A DNA stretch of 64,000 bases from Pigmentiphaga humi. Lineage in GTDB: Bacteria; Pseudomonadota; Gammaproteobacteria; Burkholderiales; Burkholderiaceae_B. The stretch is taken from positions 248,001 to 312,000 of the forward strand of contig NZ_UWPJ01000023.1 in the NCBI RefSeq assembly GCF_900606115.1. Reading direction: 5' to 3'. Below, piece by piece: positions 41,492 through 51,976 of the stretch (its first letter is position 1; each line of letters begins with the position of its first letter). The notes beneath the pieces are model-generated. The model saw only the letters and a list, made by a program, of their open reading frames with translations. It made no database searches and was not told where the DNA came from. The translations under genes and the position numbers were made by a program.

Positions 41492-43004
41492 TGATCGTGG
41501 CCATGGACGTGCCGACCATTGCAGTTGAAGGGGGAGCCTCGCTCCACCCGCCGCCCAAGGCCCGGATCAACCCCACCGTGGCGCGCGCCCGCTCGCCATC
41601 CAGGCGGACGGCGGCGCGCCGCTGCTGCAAGACGTTGCGGTCGGCGTCGATGACGTCGAGGTAGCTGACCGAGCCTTCGCGGTACTGGATCTGGGACAGC
41701 CCGGCGGCGCGGGCCGCCGAGGCGACCGCGGCATCCTGCGCCCGGTTCTGCTCGTCGAGCAGGCGCAGGCTGGCCAGGTTGTCTTCCACTTCGCGGAAGG
41801 CATCGAGCACCGCCTGGCGGTAGTTGGCCACGTCTTCCTCGTAGGCGGCTCGGGCGCGTTCGAGTTCGGCGCTGCGCCGGCCGCCGTCGAAGATCGGCAG
41901 GGTGAGCGCGGTGCCGACCAGGGGGCCGAGCACGAAGGCGCGGGCCGGCCAGTCGAGCAGATTGCCGAGTTCCCCGGACTCGTAGCCCAGCGCGCCGGTA
42001 AGCGACAGGCGCGGGAAGAAGGCGGCCCGGGCGATGCCGACGCGGGCATTGGCGGCGGCCACGGCGCGCTCGGCGGCCGCGATGTCGGGGCGGCGTTCGA
42101 GCAGTTCGGACGGTAGGCCGGCCGGGATCGTCACCGCCATGCGGGCGATCGGCCGGGCGGGCAGGCCGAAGCTGGCCGGCGGCTGGCCGAGCAGGATGGC
42201 CAGCGCGTGTTCCGCCGCGCTGCGCTGGCGCGCGATCTCGATCGCTTCGGCCTGCGCCGAGGCCAGCTCGGTGCGCGAGCGCGCCAGGTCCAGTTCGCTG
42301 ATGTCGCCTTCGTCGAAGCGCCGCTGCACCAGCTTCAGGCTGCGCTCGCGCAGGGCGACCGTGGCGGCGTAGAGCTGCTGCTCGGCATCCAGTTCGCGCA
42401 TCCGGAAATAATTCTGCGCCACGTCGGCCTGCAAGGCCAGTTGCACCGAGCGGAACAGGGCTTCGCTCTGTTCCGCCTGGGCCGAGGCGGCATCGACGCC
42501 GGACGCGATGCGTCCGAACAGGTCGGCTTCGTAGGAAACCGTGGCCTGGGCGCGCCACAGCGTCGTGGCGGAACTGGGCGCGTCGTCGGGCAGGCCGCGC
42601 GATGCGGGCGAAGGTCGCTGGCGCGACGGGCCGAAGCCGGCATTGAGCTCGGGATAGCGCTCGGCCCGGGCGCTGCCCAGCATGGCGCGGGCCTGGGCCA
42701 GGCGCGCCGCGGCGGCCTTGAGATTCTGGTTGGCGGCCAGCGCGCGGTCTTCCAGGCGGTCCAGTTCGGCATCGCCGAACACGGTCCACCATTGTCCGCG
42801 CGCCAGCGCTTCGGCGGGCCGCGCTGTTTTCCAGCGCGGGTCGGCCTCGGGCGCGGCTTCCTTGTAGGCGGCGGGCGTGTCCACGGCCGGTTTGTCGTAG
42901 ACGGGCGCGACCGAGCAGCCGGCCAGGATAAGCGTCAGGAGCAGGACGGACGGCGCCGTCCAGGCAGTGCGTTGCGTGGTTTTCATGGTGTCGGGATGCT
43001 TCAT
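41478..43004 (-). CDS. RND efflux outer-membrane channel lipoprotein (NodT/OprM family)
   Basis: 508 residues. A lipobox LILAGC places the lipidated Cys at residue 30. Two OEP repeats follow, with long coiled-coil stretches such as [17 protein letters not shown], which form the periplasmic alpha-barrel of TolC-like trimers. The start at 43004 is set by ATGA overlap with the RND pump gene, though an ATG 18 bp downstream would also give a signal peptide. It completes the tripartite export system. Confidence 0.92.
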   Translation of the reverse strand: MKHPDTMKTTQRTAWTAPSVLLLTLILAGCSVAPVYDKPAVDTPAAYKEAAPEADPRWKTARPAEALARGQWWTVFGDAELDRLEDRALAANQNLKAAAARLAQARAMLGSARAERYPELNAGFGPSRQRPSPASRGLPDDAPSSATTLWRAQATVSYEADLFGRIASGVDAASAQAEQSEALFRSVQLALQADVAQNYFRMRELDAEQQLYAATVALRERSLKLVQRRFDEGDISELDLARSRTELASAQAEAIEIARQRSAAEHALAILLGQPPASFGLPARPIARMAVTIPAGLPSELLERRPDIAAAERAVAAANARVGIARAAFFPRLSLTGALGYESGELGNLLDWPARAFVLGPLVGTALTLPIFDGGRRSAELERARAAYEEDVANYRQAVLDAFREVEDNLASLRLLDEQNRAQDAAVASAARAAGLSQIQYREGSVSYLDVIDADRNVLQQRRAAVRLDGERARATVGLIRALGGGWSEAPPSTAMVGTSMATIITTP

Positions 43005-46000
43005 AGCGCCCCCTCAGGGCGCGCGGCCGGCGCATGCTCGGCCACGATGGGCGCCTGGTGCGGCGCCGCCGCGTGCAGGGGGCGGCTGCCCGCCAGCTTG
43101 CGCAGCAGGACATAGAACACGGGTGTCAGGAACAGGCCGAACAGCGTCACGCCCAGCATGCCGAAGAACACCGCCACGCCCATGGCCTGGCGCATCTCCG
43201 CGCCGGCGCCGGTGGAAAGCACCAGCGGCACCACGCCCATGATGAAGGCGATCGAGGTCATCAGGATGGGGCGCAGCCGCAGGCGGCTGGCTTCGATGGC
43301 GGCTTCCACCGCCGAACGGCCCTGCATTTCCAGTTCGCGGGCGAATTCGACGATCAGGATGGCGTTCTTGCAGGCCAGGCCGACCAGCACCATCAGGCCG
43401 ATCTGCGTGAAGATGTTGTTGTCGCCGCCGGTCAGCCAGACGCCGGCCAGCGCGGCCAGGATGCTCATCGGCACGATCAGGATCACGGCCAGCGGCAGGA
43501 CCAGGCTTTCATAGAGCGCGGCCAGCACCAGGAACACCAGCAGCACGCTGATGGGGAAGACCCAGACGCCCGCGTTGCCGGCCAGGATCTGCTGGTAGGT
43601 CAGGTCCGTCCATGCCAGCCGCATGCCGCGCGGCAGCACGTCGGCGGCGATGCGCTCGGCCGCGGCCTGGGCCTGTCCGCTGGAATAGCCCGGCGCGGGC
43701 CCGCCATTGATGTCGGCGGCGGTGTAGCCGTTGTAGCGCACCACCATTTCCGGACCGTAGCTCGGCTTGACCTGGACGACCGACGACAAGGGCACCATCT
43801 CGCCCGCGGCATTGCGCGTCTTGAGGTTGAGGATGTCGTCGGGCTGGGAGCGGAAGGGCGCATCGGCCTGGGCCCGTACCTGGTAGACGCGGCCGAAGCG
43901 GTTGAAGTCGTTCACGTACAGCGAGCCGAGGTAGATCTGCATGGTGTCGAACACGTCGGTGACCGGCACGCCGAGCTGATTGGCCTTGACACGGTCGAGA
44001 TCCACGTCGAGCTGCGGCACGTTGATCTGGTAGCTCGAGAACGTCGGCCCCAATTCCGGCGCCTGGCTGGCCGCGGCCACGAAGGCCTGCGCGGCCTGGT
44101 CGAGCGCCGCGTAGCCCTGGGCGCCCCGGTCTTCGATCTGGAACTTGAAGCCGCCCAGCGTGCCCAGGCCCAGCACGGGCGGGGGCGGGAAGACGCCGAT
44201 GAAGGATTCCTTGATGCCGGCGAACTTCTGGCCCAGCTCGGCCGCGATGGCGTCGGCGGTTTGCCCCCTGGCCTCGCGGTCGGCGAATTCGTCCAGGGCG
44301 ACGAATACGATGCCGGCGCTGGAACTGTTGGTGAAGCCGTTGATCGACAGGCCCGGGAAGGCAATGGCGTGGGTGACGCCCGGCTGCTTCAGGACGATGT
44401 CCGACATCTCGCGGATGACGGCTTCGGTGCGGTCGAGCGAGGCGCCGTTGGGCAACTGGGCGAAGGCGATCAGGTACTGCTTGTCCTGCGCCGGCACGAA
44501 GCCGCCCGGCACGATCTGGCCGAAGAACACCGTCAGCGCCAGCAGCGCGGCATAAACGCCCATGACTGAAGCCTTGCGCGAGATCACGCCCGCCACGCCC
44601 TTGCCGTAGCGTTCGGAAGCGCTGCCGAACACGCGGTTGAAGGCGCGGAAGAAGCCGCCCAGCGAGCGGTTCATGAGCCGCGTCAGGACGTCGGGCTTGT
44701 CGTGGTGGCTTTTGAGCAGCAGGGCGGCCAGGGCCGGCGACAGCGTCAGCGAATTGAAGGCCGAGATGACCGTGGAAATCGCGATGGTCATCGCGAACTG
44801 CTTGTAGAACTGGCCGGTGAGGCCGGTCATGAAGGCCAGCGGCACGAACACCGCCACCAGGGTCAGCGCGATGGCGACGATGGGGCCGCTCACTTCCTGC
44901 ATGGCGCGGTAGGTGGCGTCGCGCGGACTCAATCCTGCCTCGATGTTGCGCTCGACGTTTTCCACCACCACGATGGCGTCGTCCACCACGATGCCGATGG
45001 CCAGCACCATGCCGAACAGCGACAGCGCATTGATGGAATAGCCGAAGCCCAGCATCAGCGCGAAGGTGCCGACGATGGACACCGGCACGGCCAGCAGGGG
45101 AATGACGGAGGCGCGCCAGGTCTGCAGGAACACGATGACCACCAGCACCACCAGCGCGATGGCTTCCAGCAGGGTATGCACCACCGCCTCGATGCTCGCG
45201 CGCACGAACTGCGTCGGGTCGTAGACGATCCGGTGCTCCACCGAGGGCGGGAAGTCCTTGGCCATGTCGTCCATGGCCTCGCGCACCCGGGCCGATACGT
45301 CGAGCGCGTTGGCGCCCGGCGCCTGCATGATGGCCAGGGCCACCGCCGGCTTGTTGTCGAGCAGCGAGCGCAGGCCGTATTCGGCCGCGTCGAGCTGCAC
45401 GCGGGCCACGTCGCTCAGCCGCGTCACGCCGCCCTCGGGCGAGGTCTTGAGCACGATGTCGGCGAATTCCTGCTCGGTCTGCAGGCGGCCCTGGGTATTG
45501 ATCGACAGCTGCAAGGGCACTTCGGCCGAGTTGGGCGAGGCGCCGATCACGCCGGCCGCCACCTGCACGTTCTGCTCGCGGATGGCGCGCACCACGTCGG
45601 ACGCGGTCAGGCCGCGCTGGGCGACCTTCTGCGGATCGAGCCAGACGCGCATGGAATAGTCGCCCCCGCCCCAGAGCTGGACTTCGCCGATGCCGGGCAG
45701 GCGCGCCAGGCGGTCCTTGACGTTGAGCAGCGCGTAGTTGCGCAGGTAGTTGATGCCGTAGCGGTCGTCCGGCGAGATCAGGTGCGCGACCAGGGTCAGC
45801 GTGGGCGAGCTCTTGATGGTCGTCACGCCCAGGCGCTGTACGTCGGCGGGCAGGCGGGGAAGGGCCTGCGATACGCGGTTCTGCACCAGTTGCTGGGCTT
45901 TGTCGGGATCCATGCCCAGCTGGAAGGTCACCGTCACGGCGAGGTTGCCGTCGCTGTTGGCCTGCGACTGCATGTAGAGCATGTTCTCTACGCCGTTGAT

Positions 46001-46210
46001 CTGTTCTTCCAGCGGCGCGGCCACGGTTTCGGCGATGACCTTGGGGTTGGCGCCCGGGTACTGGGCGCGCACGACCACCGAAGGCGGCACGACTTCCGGA
46101 TATTCGGAAATGGGCAGCTGGAACAGGGCCAGCACGCCGCCGAGCAGGATCAGGACGGACAGCACCCCCGCGAAGATGGGCCTGTCGATGAAGAATCTGG
46201 ACATATTCAT
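43001..46210 (-). CDS. RND efflux pump inner-membrane transporter (HAE1/AcrB-MexB family)
   Basis: 1069 residues, standard for hydrophobe/amphiphile pumps. The N-terminus MSRFFIDRPIFAGVLSVLI is the family start. Proton-relay Asp residues lie in VLAIGIVVDDAIVVVENVE (TM4), and PFG-type and FTSSSAG-like porter loops are present (NGFTNSSSAGIVF). TM10 carries a conserved Lys region near GLACKNAILIVEFA. It exports drugs, dyes or aromatic compounds driven by protons. It is the middle gene of adaptor, pump and channel. Confidence 0.94.
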   Translation of the reverse strand: MNMSRFFIDRPIFAGVLSVLILLGGVLALFQLPISEYPEVVPPSVVVRAQYPGANPKVIAETVAAPLEEQINGVENMLYMQSQANSDGNLAVTVTFQLGMDPDKAQQLVQNRVSQALPRLPADVQRLGVTTIKSSPTLTLVAHLISPDDRYGINYLRNYALLNVKDRLARLPGIGEVQLWGGGDYSMRVWLDPQKVAQRGLTASDVVRAIREQNVQVAAGVIGASPNSAEVPLQLSINTQGRLQTEQEFADIVLKTSPEGGVTRLSDVARVQLDAAEYGLRSLLDNKPAVALAIMQAPGANALDVSARVREAMDDMAKDFPPSVEHRIVYDPTQFVRASIEAVVHTLLEAIALVVLVVIVFLQTWRASVIPLLAVPVSIVGTFALMLGFGYSINALSLFGMVLAIGIVVDDAIVVVENVERNIEAGLSPRDATYRAMQEVSGPIVAIALTLVAVFVPLAFMTGLTGQFYKQFAMTIAISTVISAFNSLTLSPALAALLLKSHHDKPDVLTRLMNRSLGGFFRAFNRVFGSASERYGKGVAGVISRKASVMGVYAALLALTVFFGQIVPGGFVPAQDKQYLIAFAQLPNGASLDRTEAVIREMSDIVLKQPGVTHAIAFPGLSINGFTNSSSAGIVFVALDEFADREARGQTADAIAAELGQKFAGIKESFIGVFPPPPVLGLGTLGGFKFQIEDRGAQGYAALDQAAQAFVAAASQAPELGPTFSSYQINVPQLDVDLDRVKANQLGVPVTDVFDTMQIYLGSLYVNDFNRFGRVYQVRAQADAPFRSQPDDILNLKTRNAAGEMVPLSSVVQVKPSYGPEMVVRYNGYTAADINGGPAPGYSSGQAQAAAERIAADVLPRGMRLAWTDLTYQQILAGNAGVWVFPISVLLVFLVLAALYESLVLPLAVILIVPMSILAALAGVWLTGGDNNIFTQIGLMVLVGLACKNAILIVEFARELEMQGRSAVEAAIEASRLRLRPILMTSIAFIMGVVPLVLSTGAGAEMRQAMGVAVFFGMLGVTLFGLFLTPVFYVLLRKLAGSRPLHAAAPHQAPIVAEHAPAARPEGAL

Positions 46211-46228
46211 GATGCGGGCCTTTCTTCC

Positions 46229-47491
46229 TTAGACCACGCCGGTCCGGTCGGCGGCCGGCGTGCCCGCTGGCGTACCCTCCTGCCGCTGCGCGGCATCCTC
46301 CCCGAGGGAGGACGCACGCCCTTGGGGCGGCCGTGCGGGCGTGCTCATGGGCACGTCGCGCGGCGCGACGGTTTCGCCCGGGCGCACCCGCTGCAGGCCG
46401 TTGACGACGATGCGCTCGCCCGGGGCGAGGCCGGCTTCCACCACGCGCAGGCCGCCGCTGCCGCGGCCCAGCCGGACTTCCCGGTAAACGGCGCGGTTGT
46501 CGGCGTCGAGCACCAGCACGTAGCGCTTTTCCTGGTCGGTGCCCACGGCCCGCTCTTCGACCAGCACGGCTTCGCGCGGCTTGCCGGTGCCGAGACGGAC
46601 GCGGGCGTACAGGCCGGGGATCAGCGTGCCGTCGGCGTTGTCGAAGATCGCGCGCACGCGGATCGTGCCGGATGCGGTGTCCAGCCGGTTGTCGACGAAG
46701 CTCACCGCGCCCCGGCGGGCATAGCCGGTTTCGTCGGCCAGGCCGAGCTGGACCGGCATCGGCGCACCGCCCGCGCGGCTGGCCTGGGCCAGCTTGAGAT
46801 AGGTCGGCTCGTCCACGTCGAAGGCGGCGTACATTTTGTTCACCGATACCAGCGTGGTCAGCGGCTCGCCGCCCGTGCCCGCCGAGACCACGTTGCCGGC
46901 GGTGACGCGGGCGCGCGAGATGCGGCCCGCGACCGGCGCCACGATGCGGGTATGTTCCAGGTCGATCCGCGCGGCCTTGAGCGCGGCCTGCGCCGCCAGC
47001 AGTTCGGCCTGCGCCACGTGCGCGTCGTTCTGCTTGGCGTCGTAGTCGCGCTTGGCGATGGCGTTGTCGGCCAGCAGGCGCTCGGCGCGGGCTCCGTCGG
47101 ATTCGGCATGGCCGGCGCGGGCCTTGGCCGCTTCCGCCTGGGCCAGGCTGCGGGCGACCGCGGCTTCGTAGGGACGCGGGTCGATGGTGAACAGCACGTC
47201 GCCCTTCCTGACCATCGCGCCGTCCTTGAAGTGGACGGCAGTGAGGGTGCCCGAGACGAGCGGGTGGATCTCGACGCGCTCGACCGCTTCGATGCGGCCG
47301 GAGTAATCGCGCCAGTCGATGATGTTGCGGCTGACGACCAGGGCGGCGTCCACCGGCGTGGCGGGCGCCTGGGCGGAGGCGGGCGCGTTGGCCTGGACAG
47401 GTTCGGAGAGCGCGGCCAGGCCGGCGGCTGCCAGCGCCAGGACGATGGCCGCGCCGGCAAAGGCGGCGGTGCGCGTGCTCAGGGTAGACAT
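46229..47491 (-). CDS. RND efflux periplasmic adaptor (membrane-fusion protein)
   Basis: 420 residues. An N-terminal helix is followed by lipoyl-like halves (RVEIHPLVSGTLTAVHFKDG and IVAPVAGRISRARV), separated by an alpha-hairpin of about 80 residues. The beta-barrel and membrane-proximal domains come next (LIPGLYARVRL). No lipobox Cys is present, so the N-terminus stays as an anchor helix. It bridges pump and channel. The ATG at 47491 is 156 bp from the divergent LysR gene, with a dyad operator in between. Confidence 0.92.
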   Translation of the reverse strand: MSTLSTRTAAFAGAAIVLALAAAGLAALSEPVQANAPASAQAPATPVDAALVVSRNIIDWRDYSGRIEAVERVEIHPLVSGTLTAVHFKDGAMVRKGDVLFTIDPRPYEAAVARSLAQAEAAKARAGHAESDGARAERLLADNAIAKRDYDAKQNDAHVAQAELLAAQAALKAARIDLEHTRIVAPVAGRISRARVTAGNVVSAGTGGEPLTTLVSVNKMYAAFDVDEPTYLKLAQASRAGGAPMPVQLGLADETGYARRGAVSFVDNRLDTASGTIRVRAIFDNADGTLIPGLYARVRLGTGKPREAVLVEERAVGTDQEKRYVLVLDADNRAVYREVRLGRGSGGLRVVEAGLAPGERIVVNGLQRVRPGETVAPRDVPMSTPARPPQGRASSLGEDAAQRQEGTPAGTPAADRTGVV

Positions 47492-47547
47492 AGGGTGGCC
47501 TCGGATAGGAAGTCGGGGAAATTTCTGAGAGGAGAAGATTCTCGGTG

Positions 47548-47565
47548 TTATCCTTGGCTGGATAA
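47548..47565. promoter_or_regulatory. Perfect dyad TTATCC-N6-GGATAA, candidate LysR operator
   Basis: TTATCC (47548-47553) and GGATAA (47560-47565) are exact inverted copies about the centre TTGGCT. It lies in the 156-bp gap between the efflux operon and the divergent LysR gene, where the regulator would be expected to bind. The two-sided symmetry is clear, but the spacing is not the standard T-N11-A. Confidence 0.55.
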
Positions 47566-47647
47566 ACTGGCAGGATTCGTCAACACTATTCGTTCGTGCT
47601 GAATAATCGCTGTGCGCCCAGCCTGGCACCGCTTTCAAGGGATCACC

Positions 47648-48655
47648 ATGGACCGTTTCCAAGCCATGCAAGTCTTTACGCGCGTGGTCGAAGCCAACAG
47701 CTTCAGCCTGGCGGCCGAAAACCTCGGTCTGCCGCGCGCCACCGTCAGCACGACCATCCAGGGCCTGGAGAAGATGCTGCGGGTACGGCTGTTGAACCGC
47801 ACCACGCGCAGGATCAGCCTCACGCCGGACGGCGCGGCGTATTACGACCGCTGCAAGCAGCTGCTGGCCGACCTGGAGGAAACCGAGGCGTCGTTTCGCG
47901 ACGCCGCGCGCGGGCCGAGCGGCCGCCTGCGGATCGACGTGCCGGCCTCGATCGGCCGCAGCATACTCATCCCGTCTTTGTGCGAGTTCCACGAACGCTA
48001 TCCGGACGTGGAACTCGTCATCGGCATGAGCGACCGCCCGGTGGACCTGGTGCAGGAGGCCGTCGATTGCGTGATCCGCAAGGGCGACCTGCCGGATTCC
48101 CGCCTGGTCGCGCGCCGCATCGGTTCGTTCGAGAACCTCACCTGCGCGGCGCCGGCCTACCTGGAAGCCTACGGCGAGCCGCGGACCCTCGACGATCTCG
48201 CGCGCCACCACGCGGTCAATTACTTCGCCAGCCGCACCGGCCGCGTGCTCGATTGGGACTACGTCATCGATGGCGTCGCCACCGAGTTCGAGATGAAAGG
48301 GGTGATCGCGGTCAACGACGCCGACGCCTACGTCGATTGCGCCTTGCAGGGTTTCGGCCTCATCCAGGCGCCGCGCTACCTGGTGCTTCCCCATCTCGAG
48401 TCCGGCCGCTTGAAGGAAGTGCTGCCCGAATGGAAGCCCTCGCCCATGCCGATTTCGGTGATGTACCTGCAGAACAGGCATCTGTCGCCCAAGGTGCGCG
48501 CTTTCGTCGATTGGGTGGCCGATCTGTTCGCGGGCTGCCCGCTGCTGGGCGGCTGCACGGCGGCGGAGCAGGAATGCCACTTCGTCGGCATGGCGGCGCC
48601 GCATACCGAGCGGGCGCTGACGCAGAATCAGAACCTGGCAGAGAGCGTGTTCTGA
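47648..48655 (+). CDS. LysR-family regulator of the RND efflux operon
   Basis: 335 residues. The winged helix (FQAMQVFTRVVEANSFSLAAE, then LGLPRATVSTTIQGLEK) is of the common CrgA-like LysR group, and the effector domain begins near 90. An extra tail after about 305 contains Cys residues (GCPLLGGC, QEC). Divergence from the adaptor gene with an operator-like dyad between points to control of the pump. The ATG at 47648 follows AAGGGATCACC. Confidence 0.88.
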   Translation: MDRFQAMQVFTRVVEANSFSLAAENLGLPRATVSTTIQGLEKMLRVRLLNRTTRRISLTPDGAAYYDRCKQLLADLEETEASFRDAARGPSGRLRIDVPASIGRSILIPSLCEFHERYPDVELVIGMSDRPVDLVQEAVDCVIRKGDLPDSRLVARRIGSFENLTCAAPAYLEAYGEPRTLDDLARHHAVNYFASRTGRVLDWDYVIDGVATEFEMKGVIAVNDADAYVDCALQGFGLIQAPRYLVLPHLESGRLKEVLPEWKPSPMPISVMYLQNRHLSPKVRAFVDWVADLFAGCPLLGGCTAAEQECHFVGMAAPHTERALTQNQNLAESVF

Positions 48656-48844
48656 TTTTGGCCTTTCAGACCTTATGCCACCGACCTGCTGGCGGTCGTT
48701 CCCGGCACCGTGAAGCCAGGCCGCCGAACCGCCCGGTTTGCGCAATGCAACATGCGCCGGGGCGGGCGTGCCGTCCAGACGTTCAGCATCATGTAAGTCC
48801 TTGGCGGGCCGAGCTTTTCTCTAGCGGACGCGGGTAAAGGGACG

Positions 48845-48874
48845 TTTCGGCCGACTCAGGGTTTGCGCTATACT
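48845..48874 (+). promoter_or_regulatory. Possible nuo operon promoter
   Basis: TATACT (48869-48874) is a good -10 box; TTTCGG (48845-48850), 18 bp upstream, is a weak -35. Transcription would start near 48881, giving a leader of about 280 bases. Confidence 0.45.
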
Positions 48875-48878
48875 TTCG

Positions 48879-48916
48879 GTCGGACATGAGCATGGGTGAA
48901 ACATGGCGTGTCCGAC
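48879..48916 (+). repeat. Inverted repeat at the start of the nuo leader
   Basis: GTCGGACA (48879-48886) and TGTCCGAC (48909-48916) are perfect inverted copies around 22 bases that also contain three CATG units. The stem lies right at the predicted transcript start, so it could be an operator or a 5' stabilising hairpin. Confidence 0.45.
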
Positions 48917-49161
48917 AGTTACTGCAGTCATCCGGTAAGACAACTTGTTTTTGCAGCCGGGCGCGTTTCTTGAAAACGTGGCATTCCGCGCAGAAACATA
49001 CATCCTTGCATGTAAGCGTTGGCGCTCTTTGCCGGTCCGGCCGGGACGGGCGGCGCCTTGGTGTGGGCCGCGCGGCGCAGGGAAAGCTCTTCCGCATCCT
49101 GCCTTTGCCAATGACGTCCGGGCGCGCCAATGCCTGCAACGTCGCTCGAACAGGTTACCTG

Positions 49162-49521
49162 ATGAATATCGAGAGCTACCTTCCAGTATTGCTGTTCATC
49201 ATCGTGGGCAGCGTCATCGGTTTCGCGCTGATGTTCCTCGGCTCCGTGCTCGGCCCGAGCCGGCCCGACAGCGAAAAGCTCTCTCCCTACGAGTGCGGCT
49301 TCGAGGCCTTCGAAGACGCCCGGATGAAGTTCGACGTGCGCTACTACCTCGTGGCCATTTTGTTCATCCTGTTCGATCTGGAAATCGCATTCTTGTTTCC
49401 GTGGGCCATGGCCAACGCGCAGGTCGGCCTGCTGGGCTTCGGCACCGTGGCGGTATTTCTGGCCGTTCTCGTGGTCGGCTTCATCTACGAATGGAAAAAA
49501 GGCGCGCTGGACTGGGAGTGA
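49162..49521 (+). CDS. nuoA: NADH-quinone oxidoreductase subunit A
   Basis: 119 residues with three membrane helices (about 8-30, 63-83 and 90-110). The conserved cytoplasmic loop carries [10 protein letters not shown], with the Cys-Gly-Phe-Glu element typical of NuoA/ND3, which lines the quinone channel. The start ([11 protein letters not shown]) fits the family; it lacks a strong ribosome-binding site. First gene of the complex I operon, 36 bp ahead of nuoB. Confidence 0.96.
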   Translation: MNIESYLPVLLFIIVGSVIGFALMFLGSVLGPSRPDSEKLSPYECGFEAFEDARMKFDVRYYLVAILFILFDLEIAFLFPWAMANAQVGLLGFGTVAVFLAVLVVGFIYEWKKGALDWE

Positions 49522-49557
49522 TCCCAGCCGCTTGCCGAAGGACACCGGGTTTCATCA

Positions 49558-50034
49558 ATGGCTATCGACGGAATTCTCAACGAAGGCTTCATCACCACGA
49601 CCGCCGACAAGGTCCTCAACTGGGCCAAGACCGGCTCGCTGTGGCCCATGACATTCGGCCTGGCCTGTTGCGCGGTCGAGATGATGCACGCGGGCGCCGC
49701 GCGCTACGACCTCGACCGTTTCGGCATCATTTTCCGGCCCAGTCCGCGCCAGTCCGATCTGATGATCGTGGCCGGCACGCTGTGCAACAAGATGGCGCCC
49801 GCGCTGCGCAAGGTCTACGACCAGATGCCCGAGCCGCGCTGGGTGGTGTCCATGGGATCGTGCGCCAACGGCGGAGGCTACTACCACTATTCGTATTCGG
49901 TGGTGCGCGGCTGCGACCGCATCGTGCCGGTAGACGTCTATGTGCCGGGCTGCCCGCCCACCGCCGAAGCGCTGGTGTACGGCTTGCTGCAGCTGCAGAA
50001 CAAGATCCGGCGCACCAACACCATCGCGCGCTGA
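49558..50034 (+). CDS. nuoB: NADH-quinone oxidoreductase subunit B
   Basis: 158 residues. C37, C38, C102 and C132 ([21 protein letters not shown]) bind the terminal [4Fe-4S] cluster N2, which hands electrons to quinone. There is no long N-terminal extension. It is followed by an 88-bp gap before nuoC. Confidence 0.97.
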   Translation: MAIDGILNEGFITTTADKVLNWAKTGSLWPMTFGLACCAVEMMHAGAARYDLDRFGIIFRPSPRQSDLMIVAGTLCNKMAPALRKVYDQMPEPRWVVSMGSCANGGGYYHYSYSVVRGCDRIVPVDVYVPGCPPTAEALVYGLLQLQNKIRRTNTIAR

Positions 50035-50122
50035 CCCATGCCGGCATGCGCCATTCCCACCTCCGATTCCTTGCCCGGGCAGGCCTCGTCCTGTCCGGTG
50101 CCGCCTTTTGATCCGAGCGCTC

Positions 50123-50716
50123 ATGACCAAGCTTGAAACCCTGCGCCAGAATCTGCTTTGCGCCTTGGGCGACGACATCCGCCTGACGCTCGCCCTGGGC
50201 GAGCTCACGCTCGAGGTGCCCGTCGACCGCTACATGCAAGTCTGCCAGACGCTGCGCGACGACGAAGGCCTGCGCTTCGAGTCCTGCATCGACCTGTGCG
50301 GCGTGGACTACTTCTCCTACGGCAACGACGTGCGCGAATCGCAGCGCTTCGCCGTGGTGCTGCACCTGCTGTCGGTTACGCACAACTGGCGCCTGCGCGT
50401 GCGCACCTTCGCGGCCGACGACGACCTGCCGGTGGTGCCTTCGCTGGTCGAGGTCTGGCCGGGCGTGAACTGGTACGAGCGCGAGGCGTTCGATTTCTAC
50501 GGCGTGCTGTTCGAGGGCCACCCCGACCTGCGCCGCATCCTGACCGACTACGGCTTCATCGGCCATCCGTTCCGCAAGGACTTCCCGCTGTCGGGCAACG
50601 TCGAAATGCGTTTCGACCCCGAGCAGAAGCGGGTCATCTACCAGCCGGTCACCATCGAGCCGCGCGAGGTCTCGCCGCGCGTGATCCGCGAAGACGGCTA
50701 CGGATTGGGACGCTAA
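50123..50716 (+). CDS. nuoC: NADH-quinone oxidoreductase subunit C
   Basis: 197 residues, the 30-kDa subunit, separate from NuoD (not the fused NuoCD of enterobacteria). The conserved block [24 protein letters not shown] is present in order near 133-157. Starts at ATG 50123; an upstream extension in frame is not conserved. Two bases separate it from nuoD. Confidence 0.97.
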   Translation: MTKLETLRQNLLCALGDDIRLTLALGELTLEVPVDRYMQVCQTLRDDEGLRFESCIDLCGVDYFSYGNDVRESQRFAVVLHLLSVTHNWRLRVRTFAADDDLPVVPSLVEVWPGVNWYEREAFDFYGVLFEGHPDLRRILTDYGFIGHPFRKDFPLSGNVEMRFDPEQKRVIYQPVTIEPREVSPRVIREDGYGLGR

Positions 50717-50718
50717 TC

Positions 50719-51972
50719 ATGGCAGAGATCAAGAACTACACCCTGAACTTCGGCCCGCAGCACCCGGCCGCGCACGGCGTGCTGCGCCTGGTGCTGGAAC
50801 TGGACGGCGAAGTGATCCAGCGCGCCGATCCGCACATCGGCCTGCTGCACCGCGCCACCGAGAAGCTGGCCGAGCACAAGACCTACCTGCAGGCCCTGCC
50901 CTACATGGATCGCCTGGACTACGTGTCCATGATGTGCAACGAGCACGCCTACGTGATGGCGATCGAGAAGCTGCTGGGCCTCGAAGTGCCGCTGCGCGCG
51001 CAGTACATCCGCGTGATGTTCGACGAAATCACCCGCGTCCTGAACCACCTGATGTCGCTGGGCTCGCATGCGCTGGACGTGGGCGCGATGGCGGTGTTCC
51101 TGTACGCCTTCCGCGAGCGCGAGGACCTGATGGACTGCTACGAGGCGGTCTCGGGCGCGCGCATGCACGCGGCCTACTACCGTCCGGGCGGCGTCTACCG
51201 CGACCTGCCGGACCGCATGCCGCAGTACCGTCCCAGCAAGCTGCGCAGCGAAAAGGAAATGAAGGTCCTGAACGAAGACCGTTCGGGTTCGCTGCTGGAC
51301 TTCATCGAGTCGTTCACCAACCGCTTCCCCGGCTACATCGACGAATACGAGACGCTGCTGACCGACAACCGGATCTGGAAGCAGCGCCTGGTCGACGTCG
51401 GCATCGTCACCCCCGAGCGCGCCAAGGCGCTGGGCTTCACCGGCCCCATGCTGCGCGGCTCGGGCATCGCCTGGGACCTGCGCAAGATGCAGCCCTACGA
51501 AGTCTACGACCTGGTCGAGTTCGACGTGCCGGTCGGCACCAATGGCGATTGCTACGACCGCTACCTGGTGCGCATCGAAGAAATGCGCCAGAGCAACAAC
51601 ATCATCAAGCAGTGCGTGGAATGGCTGCGCAACAATCCCGGCCCCGTCATGACGGGCAACCACAAGGTCGCTCCGCCCAGCCGGACCGAGATGAAGACCA
51701 GCATGGAAGAGCTGATCCACCATTTCAAGCTCTTTTCCGAAGGCTTCCACGTGCCGCCGGGCGAGGCCTATTCGGCCGTCGAGCATCCCAAGGGCGAATT
51801 CGGCATCTACCTGGTCTCGGACGGCGCCAACAAGCCGTACCGCCTGAAGATCCGCGCCCCCGGCTTTGCCCACTTGCAATCGCTGGACGAGATGGCGCGC
51901 GGCCACATGATCGCCGACGCCGTCACGATTATCGGCACGCAGGACATCGTGTTCGGCGAGATCGACCGCTGA
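50719..51972 (+). CDS. nuoD: NADH-quinone oxidoreductase subunit D
   Basis: 417 residues, the 49-kDa subunit that forms the quinone pocket with Nuo[11 protein letters not shown] at 11-20 carries the two conserved His of the pocket (H15, H19), and the C-terminus ends in the family's [10 protein letters not shown] start 2 bp after the nuoC stop is unambiguous. Confidence 0.97.
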   Translation: MAEIKNYTLNFGPQHPAAHGVLRLVLELDGEVIQRADPHIGLLHRATEKLAEHKTYLQALPYMDRLDYVSMMCNEHAYVMAIEKLLGLEVPLRAQYIRVMFDEITRVLNHLMSLGSHALDVGAMAVFLYAFREREDLMDCYEAVSGARMHAAYYRPGGVYRDLPDRMPQYRPSKLRSEKEMKVLNEDRSGSLLDFIESFTNRFPGYIDEYETLLTDNRIWKQRLVDVGIVTPERAKALGFTGPMLRGSGIAWDLRKMQPYEVYDLVEFDVPVGTNGDCYDRYLVRIEEMRQSNNIIKQCVEWLRNNPGPVMTGNHKVAPPSRTEMKTSMEELIHHFKLFSEGFHVPPGEAYSAVEHPKGEFGIYLVSDGANKPYRLKIRAPGFAHLQSLDEMARGHMIADAVTIIGTQDIVFGEIDR

Positions 51973-51976
51973 ACCC

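Larger units (their letters stand above)
48656..49161 (+). other. Gene-free 506-bp region ahead of nuoA
   Basis: No convincing coding frame is found. The first half holds the 3' side of the LysR gene. From 48845 a promoter-like pair and a hairpin (both listed) begin a leader of about 280 bp for nuoA. An in-frame extension of nuoA to 48886 exists but reads as basic, Cys-rich non-protein sequence. I looked for a tRNA here, as other Burkholderiales have one before nuoA, and saw none. Confidence 0.55.

Noticed and set aside
48886-49161. Upstream extension of nuoA in frame
   Set aside because: Translation is Cys/Arg-rich and non-membrane, and NuoA proteins begin at the residue encoded at 49162.
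48656-49161. tRNA gene before nuoA
   Set aside because: No cloverleaf with T-loop consensus could be found.
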